Below, in pieces: positions 62,697 through 64,000 of a stretch of DNA of 64,000 nt (the first letter of the stretch is position 1; the number at the start of each line of letters is the position of its first letter). Under the pieces are notes generated by a model, which did no database searches, was not told the origin of the DNA, and saw only the letters and a program-made list of their open reading frames with translations. Location: contig NZ_JAPVLQ010000006.1 in assembly GCF_027158005.1 (NCBI RefSeq), positions 186,001 through 250,000 on the forward strand, read 5' to 3'. Origin of the DNA: Rhodococcus sp. H36-A4 (GTDB taxonomy: Bacteria > Actinomycetota > Actinomycetes > Mycobacteriales > Mycobacteriaceae). Position numbers and translations under genes: made by a program.

Positions 62697-63722
62697 CTAG
62701 AGCCCGAAGTTCCCGGGCCCCCGACGTCGGAGGTAACGCTCGAACTCGGCTGCGATGGCGTCGCCGTCGATCTTCGAGATCGCATCGCTGATGTCCACCT
62801 CGGCATCTCCGCGCTCCTCGAGCGTTCGAACGTATTCGCTGATTTCCTCGTCCTCGGCTGTCATTTCGTTGACGGCCTCTTCCCAGTCCTCGGCCTGGGA
62901 AGGGAGCTCACCGAGCGGAACTTCGATATCCAGTACATCCTCGACGCGCTGGAGTAACGCCACGGTTGCCTTGGGGTTGGGTGGCTGCGACACGTAGTGC
63001 GGCACGGCTGCCCAGAACGAGACGGCCGGAATGCCTGCCTTGACGCATTCGTCCTGTAGGACACCGGTGATGCCCGTCGGCCCCTCGTATCGAGTCTGCT
63101 CTAGGTTGAAACGCTCGGCGGCCTCGACGCTGTACGCGCTTCCCGTCACCGGTACCGGTCGGGTGTGCGGGGTGTCTGCAAGCAGAGCGCCGAGGATGAC
63201 CACGGTGTCCACGCCGAGCTGCTCGATAAACTCCAGCAGGTCGTCGCAAAAGCTTCGCCAGCGCATGTTGGGTTCGATACCGCGCAGCAACACGACGTCC
63301 CTGCTGCTGCCGGGTGGCGAGCACACCGACAAGCGCGTCGACGGCCACTGTATTTCTCTCGTGACGCCCTCTACCTGTCGAATCGTCGGACGGTTCACCT
63401 GGTAGTCGTAGTAGTCCTCGGAGTCCAGCTCGGCCAACGGACTGGCATCCCAGATCAATTCCAGATGCTCGACGGCGCCACTCGCCGCGTCCCCCGCGTC
63501 GTTCCAGCCCTCGAACGCAGCCACCAGAATCGGGTCGCGCAGCGTGGGGAGGTCCGGCTCGACATCCGAATCGTCGTTTTCGGGGACGGAAAACGATGTG
63601 GCATTGGACACAGCGTCGGAGACGGCTTCGAGCAGCGCTTCTGCAGCGTTGTCTGAATTGTCGCGTTCTGTAACGTCGTTGTCAGCTGGAATATTGCCGT
63701 CGCTGTTTCGGGGACTCACCAC
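62697..63722 (-). CDS. PAC2-family protein (Rv2125-like)
   Basis: The 341-residue protein has an acidic, disordered N-terminal 60 residues, then a PAC2 (proteasome-assembly-chaperone-like) domain with ILVAAFEGWNDAGDAASGAV and VVILGALLADTPHTRPVPV, and an acidic C-terminus. M. tuberculosis Rv2125 is of this family and also neighbours metH. The function in bacteria is unknown. GTG at 63722 is the first start; a second GTG follows at once. It diverges from metH with 60 bases between them. Confidence 0.9.
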   Translation of the reverse strand: MVSPRNSDGNIPADNDVTERDNSDNAAEALLEAVSDAVSNATSFSVPENDDSDVEPDLPTLRDPILVAAFEGWNDAGDAASGAVEHLELIWDASPLAELDSEDYYDYQVNRPTIRQVEGVTREIQWPSTRLSVCSPPGSSRDVVLLRGIEPNMRWRSFCDDLLEFIEQLGVDTVVILGALLADTPHTRPVPVTGSAYSVEAAERFNLEQTRYEGPTGITGVLQDECVKAGIPAVSFWAAVPHYVSQPPNPKATVALLQRVEDVLDIEVPLGELPSQAEDWEEAVNEMTAEDEEISEYVRTLEERGDAEVDISDAISKIDGDAIAAEFERYLRRRGPGNFGL

Positions 63723-63783
63723 GACAGCCTACGACCAGCCCGGCCCGTCTTGGGTATCGCTGCGTGACCACTAGGCTGTAGCA

Positions 63784-64000
63784 ATGCCTGCGCTACACAA
63801 GACCGGTCTGCTGGAAGCGATTCGTTCGCGCGTTGTCATCGGTGACGGTGCGATGGGGACTATGTTGCAGGACGCAGAATTGACGCTCGACGACTTCATC
63901 GGCCTCGAGGGCTGCAACGAAATTCTCAACGACACTCGTCCCGACGTGCTTCGTGAGATCCACCGCGCCTACTTCGATGCGGGCGCAGACGCCGTCGAAA
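63784..64000 (+). CDS. metH: Cobalamin-dependent methionine synthase MetH, N-terminal part (3' end outside window)
   Basis: The first 72 codons show the homocysteine-binding domain start of MetH, with VVIGDGAMGTMLQ and GCNEILNDTRPDV. The enzyme transfers a methyl group from 5-methyltetrahydrofolate through cobalamin to homocysteine. The ATG at 63784 has no strong ribosome-binding site. M. tuberculosis Rv2124c (metH) also lies beside the PAC2 gene. No cobalamin riboswitch is visible in the 60-base gap. The rest of the gene is beyond the window. Confidence 0.93.
   Translation, partial: MPALHKTGLLEAIRSRVVIGDGAMGTMLQDAELTLDDFIGLEGCNEILNDTRPDVLREIHRAYFDAGADAVE

Noticed and set aside
63723-63783. 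Cobalamin riboswitch before metH
   Set aside because: The gap to the divergent PAC2 gene is only 60 bases, too short for the element, and no B12-box sequence is visible.

Overview
The window looks like chromosomal DNA of a mycolic-acid-bearing actinobacterium, most likely Rhodococcus or a close relative in the Nocardiaceae. The signs are high-GC coding with many GTG/TTG starts and ATGA/GTGA overlaps, a mabA-inhA (FAS-II) pair, the mycothiol gene mshC, a CrtL-type carotenoid cyclase, a ferrochelatase with C-terminal cysteines, and gene order matching two Mycobacterium tuberculosis blocks (about Rv1464-Rv1496 and Rv2141c-Rv2124c). The species assignment is inference from gene content; no 16S or other marker is present.

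Layout. 1-1.2 kb: end of the SUF iron-sulfur operon (sufS, sufU, sufT). 1.3-4.3 kb, minus strand: Ku, a lycopene-cyclase-like flavoprotein and an SDR. 4.4-6.5 kb: an antibiotic-resistance-type ABC-F protein with a possible 40-codon leader ORF, then a small HTH protein. 6.5-10.4 kb: aconitase and its TetR repressor AcnR, with a candidate AcnR operator. 10.4-16.4 kb: cell-envelope block (DUF6676-like membrane protein, RipA-type peptidoglycan hydrolase, MoxR, DUF58 and VWA proteins). 16.4-22.7 kb: fabG1/mabA, inhA, hemH, an Rv1486c-like protein, DUF3097, NfeD and SPFH. 22.7-24.7 kb: a SatD-like protein with a membrane partner, and a TVP38 protein. 24.8-30 kb: methylmalonyl-CoA mutase mutA, mutB and its G-protein chaperone meaB. 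30-37.4 kb, minus strand: mixed enzymes (nucleoside hydrolase, CoA-transferase, trans-acting enoyl-reductase-like protein, DUF2784, GCS2-type ligase, zinc-finger SDR). tRNA-Leu(GAG) lies at 37.5 kb. 37.7-47.8 kb: M20 peptidase, PEBP, pyrD, a lipoprotein, an aldo/keto-reductase-like protein, uppP, a histidine phosphatase, DUF3090, an SCO1664-family kinase-like protein and mshC. 47.8-62.6 kb, between the conserved anchors mshC and PAC2/metH, is an accessory stretch: a complete four-gene Wadjet/Ept anti-plasmid SMC operon (jetABCD, TIGR02677-02680 type), a GC-rich RES toxin-antitoxin pair, a TetR/pentapeptide-repeat pair with twin operators, and the assimilatory nitrite reductase operon nirBD with a small unknown leading gene. 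The window ends in the start of metH.

The most notable points are the intact Wadjet operon beside the RES toxin-antitoxin pair, the leader ORF whose stop codon overlaps the ABC-F ribosome-binding site, the SatD/membrane pair with an AT-rich operator region, the zinc-finger SDR lacking a tyrosine at the usual catalytic position, and the phosphatase/DUF3090/kinase cluster next to uppP and mshC. I found no insertion sequence, integrase or CRISPR array. All family assignments come from motif recognition by eye; no database search was run.
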